From the NCBI RefSeq assembly GCF_014633365.1, contig NC_068349.1, positions 18,862,753 through 18,926,752 of the forward strand: 64,000 nucleotides of DNA, given 5' to 3'. The number at the start of each line of letters is the position of its first letter. Position 1 is the stretch's first letter. This DNA is from Diospyros lotus. Its lineage: Eukaryota; Streptophyta; Magnoliopsida; Ericales; Ebenaceae. Shown here piece by piece: positions 1-11,534 of the stretch. The notes below the pieces were generated by a model, which saw only the letters and a program-made list of their open reading frames with translations, did no database searches and was not told where the DNA came from. A program made the position numbers and the translations under genes.

Positions 1-225
1 TAAAATGCTTCTAGGGTCTCTAGGTTTTGTTTTTTTGGCAAAGACACTCCCCACATTATTAACTCCATTAGATTAATGTAAATTATTTAAAAGAAATATT
101 AGTCAAATTAAAATAAATCTTAATTAAATTAAAATAAAATAAAAGAATTGACAGTTGTAACCCATCGTCGGCCGAGGGGGGGGGGGGTTTCTTGTGTGTG
201 TATATAAAAAGAAGAGAGATTAAGA
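1..225 (+). repeat. Partial copy of the foldback element at 625-1403
   Basis: This segment repeats, in the same order, the left arm of the foldback element further right: the 'aaatgcttct' block, a T-rich tract, 'gacactcccc', and a 'taactccattagattaat' block. It then reaches a 'cccatcgtcggc' stretch like the centre of that element. The left end is cut by the window edge. It ends near a poly-G run (175-187) and a short TG tract. No coding capacity was seen. Confidence 0.6.
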
Positions 226-624
226 GATGAGAGGAAAAAGAATACAAAGAATAATTGACATGAGAGAAGAAGAAAATGAAGAAAACCCCATGGGTTTGGC
301 CACCAAATCTATTAGTTCACAAAGATTATGTCAAACACTAATAAAGAAGTATTTTGAGTATAAAAAAGTAAATTACAAAGACTTTTTAGGAACAAAAAGG
401 AAAACCATATGGAATCCCCTTGCAAATAATCTAAATCGCAAGCAACTAAGAATAATTTACCCATATGTAGTGGATGTAAGTAGTATTATGATATATTCTT
501 CAAAATCTATGAAAAAACTAATGACATGTGTCGAATGGGCAAAATATTCATTCTATTGCACATTGATCTTTAAAAAGAACATCACTTTAGTGTGAAAACA
601 ATTGCACAATTTTTTAATGTATAA
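226..624. other. Spacer without a recognisable gene
   Basis: A 122-codon open frame on the plus strand (227-595) is rich in Lys, Asn and Ile, matches no family I recognise, and shows no domain or signal peptide. It lies between two copies of a transposable element and inside the presumed intron of the WRKY gene. I read it as chance coding in AT-rich DNA. Confidence 0.4.
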
Positions 625-1403
625 AAAAAGGGGGTAAAATGCACCCAGACCCATGTGGTTTAGGTCATTGGCCAATACAACCCCTATATAGTTTTGAAAT
701 GCTTCTATTGGTCCCCTTGATTTAGTTTTTTTTAGGAAGACACCCCTCAATTACTAACTCTATTAGATTAATTTAAATTGTTTTTAGTTAGATATTAATT
801 AGTTTAAAATAAACCTTAATTAAATAAAAATAAATTTGTTGGAACCTATCACTAGCAATGAGACTTCCTCCAACAGTGGGTTCTAGGAGCCCATCATTGA
901 TGAATGCAACACCCATTGGAACAGCCGTTGCCGGTGGGTTCTAGTACAGATACACCCACACAGGGAGAAAGAAAAAGATGGAGTAGAAGAAGAAGAAGAA
1001 GATTAACCGACTGATAGATCTCGCCATCAATGGAGTTCAACACTCTTTTTCTTTCTCCTTGTGTGTGGGTGTGTGTACTAGAATCCATTTGTGACCAACA
1101 CCTTGTCAATGGGTTTTAGCCCTAGAGCTTGCTGGGGTCCACTAGAACTGTCATTGACGACGGGTTTTAACCAGCAATTTTTTTTTATTTTTTATTTTAA
1201 TTTAATCCCGGTTTATTTTTTTAACTTAATTAATATTTAATTAAAATAATTTAGATTAATTTAACAGAGAGGGATATCTTCACCAAAAAAACCTAAATCA
1301 TAAAGATGAATTCAAGTATTTTCAAATCAAAAGAGGTGTCTTAGTTAATAACCCAAACTACATGGAGTGTGGGTGTATTTTAATTATAAAAAAAATAAGC
1401 AGA
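625..1403. mobile_element. Foldback / MITE-like element with long inverted arms
   Basis: The left arm (about 627-838) and the right arm (about 1190-1400) are imperfect inverted repeats of roughly 200 bp. The tips read 'gggtaaaatgcaccc' on the left and, reverse-complemented, 'attaaaatacaccc' on the right. The inner part is also inverted: 'acacccacacagggag' at 950-966 faces its complement near 1056-1075, so nearly the whole 0.78 kb can fold into one hairpin centred near 1010. There is no transposase frame. Such non-autonomous elements are usually mobilised by a TIR transposase; the superfamily is not certain here, and no clean target-site duplication could be read. Confidence 0.6.
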
Positions 1404-1503
1404 AGAAAACGATTAATGCACGATAGAATATATGGCCATTTCGGCCCATGCATTCAGCTGTCCATCATCGATCGATTTTTAATTAATCAGCATTCATTTT
1501 ATA

Positions 1504-1504
<1 letters not shown>

Positions 1505-1534
<30 letters not shown>
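1505..1534. repeat. (ATT)n microsatellite
   Basis: About ten uninterrupted ATT/TTA units lie just inside the WRKY intron, about 55 bp downstream of the donor site in gene sense. Confidence 0.9.
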
Positions 1535-1589
1535 GTGAGAGCAGTTTGTACGTTAAGAAGCATGCAGAAGAATAATTAATGGTGGGTAC

Positions 1590-2086
1590 CTGGGATGCAT
1601 GCTATTCTTGACAGCCTTCTGCCCATATTTCCGCCACCGGTAACCGTCGTCAAGAACGTCCTCCGAACTCCGAGTATGAAAGGCCACCCTTGCCGCCTCC
1701 GGAACGCTTCTCTTGTTCCTTCCACCACCTGAACCTGATGATGATCTCCCTTTACCTTTCTTATTGCTGCCGCCGGAAGAACTACTATCTCCTACTCCTT
1801 GATGATCAATAATATCACTCCTATTCATAGATACATTTAGCGGCAGTTCAGGAATATTCCGACGATGAGGATGATCATGGCCAGTGAGGAGGCTGAACCA
1901 CTCATCAATAATGTCCTCTCCAACCATCTCAAGGTCTTGCCCAGCTGGTTGGGAAAGCGGTGGAGGAAGGAGCATTGATGAGGTTGGTGGAAGTGAAGGT
2001 GCGAAGAGGTAGGGCATATTGTCGGTGGCGGTTTGAGGTGGCGCTGGGACTTCCTCAGCCATGAGCGGTGGCGGCGACGTCTTCAA
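1590..2086 (-). CDS. WRKY transcription factor, group IIc type, first exon
   Basis: This exon encodes the N-terminal 165 residues plus two bases of the next codon of a WRKY DNA-binding protein, a family that binds W-box (TTGAC) promoter elements in the nucleus. Residues 1-100 are Pro/Ser-rich and acidic. Residues 101-125 are a Ser/Gly/Lys-rich basic tract that could serve as nuclear localisation signal. The WRKY domain begins at [17 protein letters not shown] with an intact WRKYGQK heptad. The frame stops at CATCCCAG|GTACCC, a consensus donor splitting the Arg codon in phase 2. This is the conserved 'PR' intron position of WRKY genes, and it precedes the zinc-finger half. Residues after MHPR in the raw frame are therefore intronic. 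The 'ARVAFHTRS' lead-in and 'HPR' resemble WRKY24/56-like members. The second exon, with the C2H2 ligands, is not found in 1-1589, so it lies beyond the left edge or is lost. Confidence 0.9.
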
Positions 2087-3104
2087 TTAATGTTATTGGA
2101 AGAATGTTTGGGGAATTTATGTTTGAGGCTCAAAGGTGGTGGTAGTTGGGAGAAGGTTGGACGGTACATGTTGCCTTGTGGCCATGATATATAAAATCCA
2201 ACAAAACATCACCAACTTCTGTTCAACTGCCACTGTTCAAGGAGCTTTCTAATAATTTAAACAATGATATTCTATCATTTAGTATCACTTTAATATATCT
2301 CTTCCTTTTAAATATCTGGAGATAAAGTGTCTCATGTCATTTTATACAAAATTTCTTATACAGCACTACCTAGCTGGCTAGCTAGCATTAAAAAAAAAAA
2401 AAAAATCATGATATGCCTGCACATTAATGTACAAAATATTTTCTAAATGATATAACATCCTTGAGAATTAGTTTACAGATAGAGCTAATTTATCAAAATG
2501 GTTATTGGTAATTAACAAGATGGACATGTTGCAGGATTTTGTTCATCCGAATGATTTGGTCGATATAAGAATAAGAAGTGAAAGGCTTGTGTATTGTTAA
2601 ACAACTATAAGAGTCTTGAATGATTAGGTGGTGATGAGAGATCAGTGTTCTTCTTATCATATATATGTATGGAATATTTTATCCAAATATATTTTTAGTC
2701 AAAGTTGTCGATATATATAGATATTGAATTCGTCATGGAAGATGAGAATTTGAGTCCGTTTAGTATTTTGTGCTTATTAAGCACAATATTTTTTTTCTGA
2801 AAAAAAAGTAACACGTGTAAAGTGCAATTTTGTTTTCAAATTGTATAGTTGTTTATTAACTTAATAACAATATTGTTGTTTTTTAAATTTTATTCTTTGT
2901 AACAAATTAGGTTTTGTATTTTAATTTGGATTATACTAACGACTAACTTTTAATCTTATTATAATTTAGTCTATTGTTAAAAATTTTATTAAAAAATTAT
3001 AATGTATCAGATATATAAAATAAAAAATAAAGTAACAGCTGTCAGCGACAACCATTGAGGAAGCTTTTGTTTTTAATTGCTCTTCTTGCCTTGAATTATG
3101 TTCC
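2087..3104. other. Upstream region of the WRKY gene; AT-rich, no gene seen
   Basis: This stretch should hold the WRKY promoter. A TATA-like run (2187-2196, minus sense) lies about 100 bp upstream of the ATG. A TTTGACT W-box core occurs in minus sense near 2699, which would allow self-regulation, as reported for many WRKY genes, but that is inference. A poly-A run sits at about 2391-2405. No coding signal was seen. Confidence 0.4.
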
Positions 3105-3368
3105 TAACCTTTAGGGTAGTCAGTTCGTTCTTCCATTTGGACTTTTGTGTTCACAAATTTCGATAGCTCCCCTTCTCTGATCATAGGCTCTATCTGATTT
3201 ATCAAGTCTTGACATTTGTCAGTAGAATGACCATAAGTACTATAGAATTGGCAAAAGGCATCCATCTTTCTTCCCATACGCTTGTCAGTCTTCTTGGAGA
3301 ATTTAATTAGGCTCGATGCTTTAATAGCTGCTAAGATATTGGAACGTGACTCTATGAGTGGGGTGTAA
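3105..3368 (-). pseudogene. Ty3-gypsy gag fragment with zinc knuckle
   Basis: Read on the minus strand, this region translates as a stretch starting TPLIESRSNILAAIKAS and continuing to FCQFYSTYGHSTDKC, then QDLINQIEPMIREGELSKFV. The spacing and the 'YGHSTDKC' core match the single CxH-type knuckle plus 'LK.EIE.LI..G.L..F' tail of Ty3-gypsy gag proteins of the Tat/Retand type. It is a fragment only, with no polymerase attached. It abuts the truncated protease end of the SIRE-like element at about 3370-3388, so this junction is a chimera of two elements. Confidence 0.7.
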
Positions 3369-3387
3369 TCTTGAACTAGAGATGTAA

Positions 3388-3576
3388 CTAGCCAACTACA
3401 CCAATTCCAACCATTTTACCTTTGGCATTGTCTCTAAATGTGATAAATCCACCATCTTTAGGAGTGAGATTTATGAATGGATCTCTCTCACCAGTCATGT
3501 GTTGTGAACATCCACTATTCATATACCATTTGTTGTCCATTGTGACTTTCATGCACATCTGCACATTTAAAATCAC
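3388..3576 (-). pseudogene. Copia protease region of the SIRE-like element
   Basis: A 62-codon frame includes KWYMNSGCSQHMTGERDPF, the copia aspartic protease core. Here the usual catalytic Asp-Ser-Gly reads Asn-Ser-Gly. It is followed by NLTPKDGGFITFRDNAKGKM, a flank typical of SIRE-like elements, where it normally reads FGDNAKGK. The loss of the catalytic Asp fits a decayed copy. The frame ends near the truncation point of the element. Confidence 0.75.
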
Positions 3577-3599
3577 ATTTTAGTTTTGGGTACCCATCT

Positions 3600-4945
3600 A
3601 TAGACACGTCCCTTGAATTTCACTTCATTTGAATAAGATGTTTTTATGACTTTCAATGCATTTACATGAGATTCATTTACAAAATTTGTGTTTTTAAAAT
3701 ATAAGGACCTCATGGTTTGGACTACCCCTTTAGGTATCCATATTTGCACCTCATTTCTCTTCCTAAGTTGAGGTTTCCACCTAGTTTGTTTCCACTCTCT
3801 TTTAGGTATCTTGTACCCTGATTTAGGTTTTGAATTCGTCTTTGAAATTATTGTGGTTAAAGTTTTTTCTATTTCATTATTTTGTACTAATAACTTGTTT
3901 TGAGATTTTAGTATTTTATTTTATTCTTGAAATTTGATTACATGATCATTTATCTTATTTTCACTTTCTTTCTTTAATTCTTGTGTTTTTTCTTCTAAAT
4001 TCTTTATTTCACTTTTTAATTGTTCATTCTCTTCCTTGTGGGATTTCTTAGTGGTTTTTAACTCTTTCTTAAGGGAATAATATTCTCTATAAAAAGAATT
4101 TAAAGGTCTCTTGTAGTTCTTCAAACTCCATGTTTTCTCTTTTTAGCCTTGCACACATGTGCTTTTTCTTCATCAAATTGAGATGACTCATTTTTTAGTC
4201 ATCCGCATCCCATGCAGCAAAGGCATGTTTCTTTGATTTCTTAAACTTCTTCTTTTATACTTTTTTTTCCTTTTTATCTTTCTTTTCTTCCAGGCAATCA
4301 TATTGTAAATGCTAGATCTTTTTGCATTTGTTACAAGTAGGAGGCAAGCTCTTGCACTCCTTGCCTTTCTTTTTTCATTAGTCTTGCAAGAGTTTTTGTA
4401 AGGAGTGCAGTTTAATATTCTTCTTCTTTTTTACTAGATTTTGTTTCTTCGTTTACTTTTAATTAGGTCTAAGGTTTTCTTACCCTTTATGTTTTTATTC
4501 ATTTTATTTAAAAGCAATTCATGAGTTAGCAAATTTCCTATAAGCTTCTTTTAGGTTTCTTACTTGAGATATTGCAGTCACTAAAACTTGTCAATCCAAA
4601 GATCATCTAAGAATATTCTTAACTTATCTACTTCCAAAATTATTTTTCCTAACATTTTTAGGTTGTTTATAATCTTTTAGAACTTACCATTCATTTGACT
4701 AATGCTTTCATTTTGATCGAAGTAATTTGAACTCCTCATATTATGACATTAGCAAGTTAATCTTTATACCTTTAACTTGATTCATTCCTTCATAAACTAC
4801 GTACTTCCAATTTTCTCCATATTTCATGAGATGTAGAACAAACTGATCATTTTTCATATTCATTATATAGAATTGAACAAAAAATTATGTACTTAGTTTT
4901 ATGATCCATTTGGTATTTTTTAATATCTTATTCATTAGGTGTAAA
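3600..4945 (-). pseudogene. Degenerate copia gag, C-terminal two thirds, with zinc knuckle and coiled coil
   Basis: Reading down the minus strand from 4945: broken frames give YEGMNQVKGIKINLLMS and IGNLLTHELLLNKMNK, which match UBN2-type gag. Next comes a CCHC knuckle CNKCKKI*HLQYDC (near 4290-4345) with a stop replacing the usual Gly. Then come Lys-rich and KKHAFAAWDADD stretches. Then a heptad-rich coiled coil follows (3921-4124, 67 codons, KKELKTTKKSHKEENEQLKS and onward). At least a dozen stops or frameshifts are present, so no functional Gag can be made. The upstream part continues at 6645-6790 beyond an inserted solo LTR. Confidence 0.75.
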
Positions 4946-6644
4946 TGTGACACCCGTAACTTACTTGCATGCTTAACAATAATAATAATATTCGAATGAA
5001 CTTTAAGGTTTAACACAGAAAAACTGGAGAAACCAGACTTTTATAAACTTAAATAAAGTTTCGAACATAATAAAATTCAAAACATGTTTTGTGTAAATAT
5101 AAAGTTTGACATGGAAAACATGGTTTCAACAGAAGAAAGAAAGACTTCACTAAGATGTTTTATAGCAATAGCATATATAAATATATCCGGACCTTAAAAC
5201 CAAACTCATACTTCCTTTAAATTAAATAAAAATCCAAGACATGCTTTATGACATACATATTGGAAAAGATCAGAGTTCAGCCCCGAAAAACTTTGTTTCA
5301 AAGAAAACTAAAACTTAAATTCTTGAAAATTCTTTTTCAACGAGTCACCATGCTCCACTTCCACGTCCTGATCTCCTCATTCATGATCACCTGTGGGGGG
5401 GAACATAAGGGGTGAGATTACGCAAATCTCAGTAAGTACAAGAGAACTATCACACATATTTAAACATGACATGAACTTGCAACATGAACACATATAACAT
5501 AAGGGGACACGATAGGTTCTACCAACTTGCAGGGGTAAGAACCTCTGTGCGTAGCGCTACTAAACCCCGATCCCATAACTTGCTCTAGAACATGAAACTT
5601 GCTTGAAACATAACATGAGGGACCACTTAAACATGATTTATGAGCGTGCTTAAATATCGTAAACAGTTCATAGTGTATTTACCTTAACTTGGTTGGAAAG
5701 GACCCAAATTCTCTAATGAGACTATTTTGCTCCTGATTCTATACCAAATTTACTCCTTCCTCTTGCAGAATTTTTCCCCTTACTCTCTATCTCAAAATCC
5801 TCTCTTCTGATTCTCTCAACCTTGCCCAAATTCCACCTAAAACTTGTGAACTACCTTAAGGCCTATTTATAGACATTTTCGGCCAATCATGCTTTGCCAC
5901 ATGTCCCATCATCATGAGGCCTCATTATTACCTTTCATGTCAGGCCAATAAATGCTTGTCAAATGTCCTAAAGATAAGGTTTGGAGACTTTTGAAAGCTT
6001 TGAGGCTAAGTAAGATTTTATTAGCCAATCATGCGATGCCACCTCAGGGGGGTCATTATGAGGCATCATGTGATCTTATCTTATCTTCCAAATGACCAAT
6101 GGAAGCTTGCCATGTGTCCTTGAGATTTGTGTCTCCACATGTTTAATTAGATTTTCAACACTTCCATCATTACATCTCACATGGTTTAATTCATTTTTCT
6201 ACATTTCTATCATTACTCCCACATGGTTAATTGATTTTCTACATTTCCCATCACTACACCTTTAACTAGTTAGCTATATTTGGTTACCTTAACTACTTAG
6301 TTTGAGATATTTTGATGAGATATTCTAAGGTTTCAAGAAATGACGCTTTGGCCCGAACTTTCCAGATAATTTTCACTTAGGCCCTTGTAACTTGGTCCCC
6401 AGACTATTTTTTAATTGCATTTTAGCCCCTAAAGAAAGGATAAATTATGCTAATACCCCAAGATTTTAGGTAAATTACATTTTTACCCGAACTTCAACAT
6501 TTATGATTTTTCCCTTGGCTCAGAAACTGAATTTTTGTCTCAAGACTTCCACAATCCATTGAAATGTCCTATTTCTTCAAGTATCCAAATCTAAAAATCT
6601 TGAGTATTACATCATATTTCAGTCTATAAATCACGGGTGTTATA
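4946..6644 (-). mobile_element. Solo LTR (Ty3-gypsy, Tekay-like) inserted in copia gag
   Basis: The ends read TGTGACACCCG on the left and CGGGTGTTATA on the right, near-perfect short inverted repeats. Both flanks carry the same 5-bp duplication, GTAAA (4941-4945 and 6645-6649). Joining the flanks restores the copia gag reading. Length is 1,699 bp. A minus-strand TATA box (TCTATAAATAGGCC, around 5866) points to minus-strand sense. There is no internal region, so it is the product of recombination between the two LTRs of a former full element. The terminal CA is changed to TA on the right. Confidence 0.9.
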
Positions 6645-6870
6645 GTAAATGTAACAAAACTATCTCTAACAATTCTCCAAAAGTAATAGTCTATTGAAAA
6701 CAAATAAGACTCCATTCTCATTTTTCTAGTAGGCATAATTTGTGTCATCAAAAAAAGGTGGTCGGGAAGGAGATGGTCATTCAATTATGGATTGGTTAGT
6801 GAATGAGGCCATTTGGATCTCTTCTAGGATAAAATTTGAGGTTAAGGACTCAAATATTTTAGAAGTCCAC
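6645..6870 (-). pseudogene. N-terminal gag segment of the SIRE-like element
   Basis: The minus-strand frame includes DHLLPDHLFL, then RKMRMESYLFSIDYYFWRIV. This corresponds to the N-terminal gag block of SIRE-like elements, where an SIDY..W.I motif follows a W+.RM block. It continues across the inserted LTR at 4946-6644 into 4945 and below. It lies directly after the primer-binding site, as expected for the start of the internal region. Confidence 0.65.
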
Positions 6871-6871
6871 C

Positions 6872-6880
6872 TTGATACCA
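6872..6880 (-). promoter_or_regulatory. tRNA-Met primer-binding site of the SIRE-like element
   Basis: On the minus strand, ATTGGTATCAAGG follows two bases after the LTR end (...GGGACCAACA). TGGTATCA is complementary to the 3' end of initiator tRNA-Met, the usual primer of plant copia elements. This fixes the LTR boundary at 6883 and the element's orientation. Confidence 0.85.
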
Positions 6881-8389
6881 ATTGTTGGTCCCTTAGGGAA
6901 TGGTCACTCAAGAGGGGGGTGAATTGAGTGACTAAAGTTTTTACCTAATTTTTAGGGAAAACTCTTGCAAGATGACTTTATATAAAAAATATGTTTGTAT
7001 AAGTATGTAGATGGGATTATTTGATATTTGATGAGATTATGGCACAAGATATAACAAATAACGAAAAGATGAGACAAGACAAGATTTGTAGTGGTTTGAT
7101 GTTCCGCACACACTTGCTCCACTCTCCTAAGATCTAACCACCCTTGGGGTTCCACTAAATCTAAACACCAAGGTTTTTACCCTATCTCACCTTGAAAACT
7201 AGATACGCACCTAGATTTTTAAGGTTTTTAAACAACCAAACAATGAGTTTAATGAATACATTTTTTTTGTCCACACTTGGACACAAATAAATCAACAAGC
7301 AAAGAACTACAATCCAAGGCAATTGAATAGAAATATACAATGAACCTCATTTCATTGGAGAGAATCAGATTTAACTTTGTGAAATCTTCTTCTTCACTTG
7401 TCTTATGGCTCGTGATGGTTTGTCAATGTAGCTTTGAGAGCCTTAGATTGATTGAAGTGTGTTTGAAAGCTTTTTTAGAGCTAGATTTATCTTTTGATAT
7501 TCAGGAGAACAAAACTTGTCTTTATCTCATACTTTTCATATTTATAGGTATCTTTGAAAAACCTACATAACTTTCAAAAATCTAACAATTGGATTAGGAC
7601 AGTAGACTGTCCTATAGCCATAGTCAATTACCACTTGAACTGGAGTCAACGTCCAAGGAGTAAGAGTTGACTTCCATCAAGTGGGAGTCTACTATCCAAA
7701 AAAGTCTCTCACCTAGGTCGACTCTGCATAAACAAGCTTTCTGCTATGTCGACTATGGCTTTGTGTAATATCTCAGTACTTTAAAAAATAATAATTTCTG
7801 TATTTGAGATGATTTATTTATGATTTATTGGTGGTTTGTGGGTTCAAGGAATTTAATGGAGAAAAATCAAGTTATTGTGTTTTTAAATGGGAGGTGATTG
7901 AGAGTTTTTGAAAATTTTTAGGGTCTAATCTTAATTTCAAAAACTAGGAGTTGAATTAGTATAAAATCAAGTTTTGCACACATATAAGTGATAGGGCTCA
8001 TAGATGGGTGGTCGCACTCGCTTAGGGTGAGTTCTCAGCCAGCAGCTTTGTGGATTCGAAACGCGGGGAAACAGTGGCGAATTTTCTGGAAGGCAACCTT
8101 GAGTGTGAAACAACGCATTTGGGGGGTGCCACATGGTGGCCATGCACTGTCCTATTGTGCCACGCGTCAACTGCTAGGCTGCCTCTGTTGTTGTCTGCCA
8201 CCACAAAAACTCAAATTCTTAGTACGTATTGCCATCCCAGCCAAGTGAAATTATGTAAATAAGATTAAGTCTTGCATTAAGGAAAATTGGTACAATGAGC
8301 TTTGTGGCCAAAAGCTAAGTAATAAACCCCGAGGCTAGGGAATTAGGTCATAATGAGATTATACTGTAGTTGAAATTTGATCTTCCACC

Positions 8390-11300
8390 TGTAACACCCC
8401 GCTCCAACCGAGGAGCATTATAAATGTGGAAAACATCATCATGGATTTTAGGGATATATTTTTTTTCATAAATATATAATATAGCGTTTGTACGTGAATA
8501 GTACACCAGATAAGTTCCCAAGAAAAAGAGGTGGGTCACAAAGGCATACACTCAAATACCAAATATTTCCTTAGCCAAAATTTTCTAGACATGCACTTCC
8601 ACTACACAACACTTAAATACATAACTTCCCCGATAATCCCGATTACCTTCTCAACACATCAAACTAAAATCATCAAGCTAAGACAGGTAATATCCTTACA
8701 CAAATGCAAAAGCTAGATCGAAACCTGATATGGTATATAACCGAAATCATCTCATATATAATATCCAAAATCGTACCATCATCTAACATGACATCATCAA
8801 AATGAAAAGCACATAATCCAAAATACATGCTACGATCTACTTACAAGTTGCCATCAATCCTCGACAATTCCTTTCCCTTTGGCACCGTCGTCTCCACCTG
8901 AAACGTTGAATATTCTAGGGACAAAAGTCCAACAATTAGATGTTGAATCATCTAAGTGAGAATTCAAAAACATTTTCATAAATGTATGCAAGATATGAAA
9001 CAATAGAAAATCAAGACAAAACCCAGCCTAACACAGTCCTAGCTTAAGAGGGAGCAACGTCAATGCATGAACCCCGAGAACCACCCTGTCATCATTACGT
9101 TCCCACTCAAAAGCTTACATAGCACGTCAACACAAATACTGGCCAAATGATGATCAACAACATCCTGGGAATCCACATCTATATCGAAAATAATACTACC
9201 GCGCAAGGCATCTGGGGTGGTGCCTACTCGCAGCCCCGCCATTTGACAATTCACATGGGTGGTGTCCACTCTCAGGCCAGGTTGCAAACTGGGTATTTTT
9301 CCTTGGCACGCTTCCCTAGTGCTATCACTTTTAGTGCTATCATTTCAAGTGTTACATCATAAGTTGACATCCCATCCCATATGTACAAACCGTCACCCTA
9401 GTGTAACTTCCCTCCACCAAGCCCGACATAAAAACCGAGGTGGTTATCCCAGCACACAGCCCGAGATATCCCTGTCTGATAAACACACTTAGGGAATTAC
9501 GGCTACACTATCGGGGCAATATCCCCAGGTTGACATCCCATAAAAACACGCCAATGCCACAAAACATAACTCAATGCATCATATGAAACAACATTTCATG
9601 TACATAATTTATCACAAAATTCAATGCACATGCATAAAACATTTCGGGATAAACCCGTATCAAAACAATCATCACCGGTTAAAACCATTCATATGCAGCA
9701 AAACCATTTACACAGACTAAACAAGTTTAAGAGAAGAACCACTTTGAATAAACCAATTTTTGGGGTTAGAACTCTCACTTTTGACAAAATTCAGGATACC
9801 TTGAAAAACGCGCACTGCCTCGATTTGCGTGCCCGACCTCAATTTTTGTGCCAAGCTCAAAAGTCGCACCAACACTCAACCCTAGGCCTCAAAGTACCCT
9901 AATCATTATTTAAACATCAAAAATATGATTTTTCTCCCAATTTCTTTATTTTCTCCATTTTCTCTCTAAAAATTCCAAATAAATAGCTATTAAACTATTT
10001 TCTCCAATATTTCTTTACAACAAATCATACTAACCTATGAACATCAAGAAAAAATTATTGGACTTACCCGGATGCTGCATTTTCAAGCAAAACGAGGCTC
10101 TTTAATGCTAAAATCGAGACAACAAAAACTCCAACTTCAAAACTTTTTGCACAAACACCTAGATAATTATTTTCTAGGAATTTTGCAATTTTTCCATAAT
10201 GTTTCTCCCCCGGACGTGCCTCCACAAGGCTGCCCACACGCCCCCACTCTCGGGCTGCTGCTAGCATGTGTTCCATACGCGCCGGTCATCTTCTTCGCGA
10301 GGATTCCGGCCAGCTCCGACGCGTTCTGGTTTTTTCGAGATTTCTCCCTCCTCTAAACTCCGTTTTGCCCCCCGTTTGATCCTACGGCTTCCTTCTTTCG
10401 CCCTCTACTGGATAATAGCTTAAAATCGGTCGATTGGAGCCATTTTTTGACTGCTCAACACGATTTTCCGGTGAAACTTATTTTTCCAATGAGGCTTTGA
10501 ATCTCCCTCAACTCTCGACCAAAATGGCTCAAATTGCACGAAAATAAAGCTCAGGACATGGGAAACAAAAGTCCCTTATCTGATTCTCCCAATTTGTACC
10601 TAAATTTGCAAATATAAGAAATTAATTCTTGAAGGCATTCGGCCACTTCTATTTATAGGCCTTCCCGAGCTTCCAAACGCTCAAGGGTGCTCAATCAGAC
10701 GTCTCCAAAGCCTCTACCGCCCCTGGATTGACCTATTTGCTGCAAAAATCGACCATGATGATGACTTGCAGAGCTTCCAAGATCCGACCGAAAACTTGGT
10801 CGAAAATCTTCCAAATCCGACCACCACGTGCCTGATTGTCGACCCATACCCGACCTTGATGCATCCCAGACCCATTTGGCTCTATTCCCTATGGTCAGTA
10901 GGCACTGGTCGGCTACTAGATGAGGCTAGTCGGCCATGGAAGCTTCCTTCCTCATTCCACTTTGAAAAATTATACTTTTGCCCCACCTAATTTTGTCTCT
11001 TATGCCTTGGCCCATTTTCACAAAGCCCTTGAACTTTCCATAATTGCCAATACATCCCTCAAGTCATAAATCTTCCATTTCCCCCTTGAAGATTCCAAAA
11101 ATTCATCATCTCGACCTCTCTCCGGCCAATTCGAAAAACTGCACTTTGGTCCGAATCTTTATTTTAGCCTCAAACCCTTTTGTTTCTTCCAAAAACCACT
11201 GAAGGGTTGCTCTACACACCAAATATGAATACCCTCGGGGTTCCATTGACTTTTCGGAAGCCCCCTACAATTATTCGATTTTACAACCTATTTTACAGTT

Positions 11301-11534
11301 GTATTTTAGTTGTACTGAAAATTATTTCCGATCCAATTTCTTTCGATGCCATAAATCATTCCTTAAAATACTCGACACTACTATATCATTTTCTTTAGGC
11401 ATCTCAGCTCCAAAGTACTCCCTACAGTCTATTCAATCAATTTCTAGGGCTATTCTGATACCTATTTCTCTCAAATCTCATTTTTCTAATAAAAATACTC
11501 ATTTCTAAACTACCCAAAGTTCTTGGGTATTACA
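8390..11534 (-). mobile_element. 3.1-kb solo LTR of a Tekay-like Ty3-gypsy element
   Basis: The ends are TGTAACACCCCG (left) and TTGGGTATTACA (right). The flanks carry the same 5 bp, CCACC (8385-8389 and 11535-11539). It is 3,145 bp long, in the size range of long Tekay/Del LTRs. A minus-strand TATA box (CCTATAAATAGAAG, near 10650) and similarity to the piece at 54925-56015, which adjoins a minus-strand polypurine tract, give minus orientation. The open frames inside (for example 10072-10356 and 9624-9902) are short and unlike any gag or pol product. Confidence 0.9.

Noticed and set aside
227..595. 122-codon plus-strand frame
   Set aside because: No domain, Lys/Asn/Ile-rich, lies between repeat copies in an AT-rich intron; probably chance.
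10072..10356. 94-codon frame
   Set aside because: Lies inside the solo LTR 8390-11534 and is matched by a comparable antisense frame.
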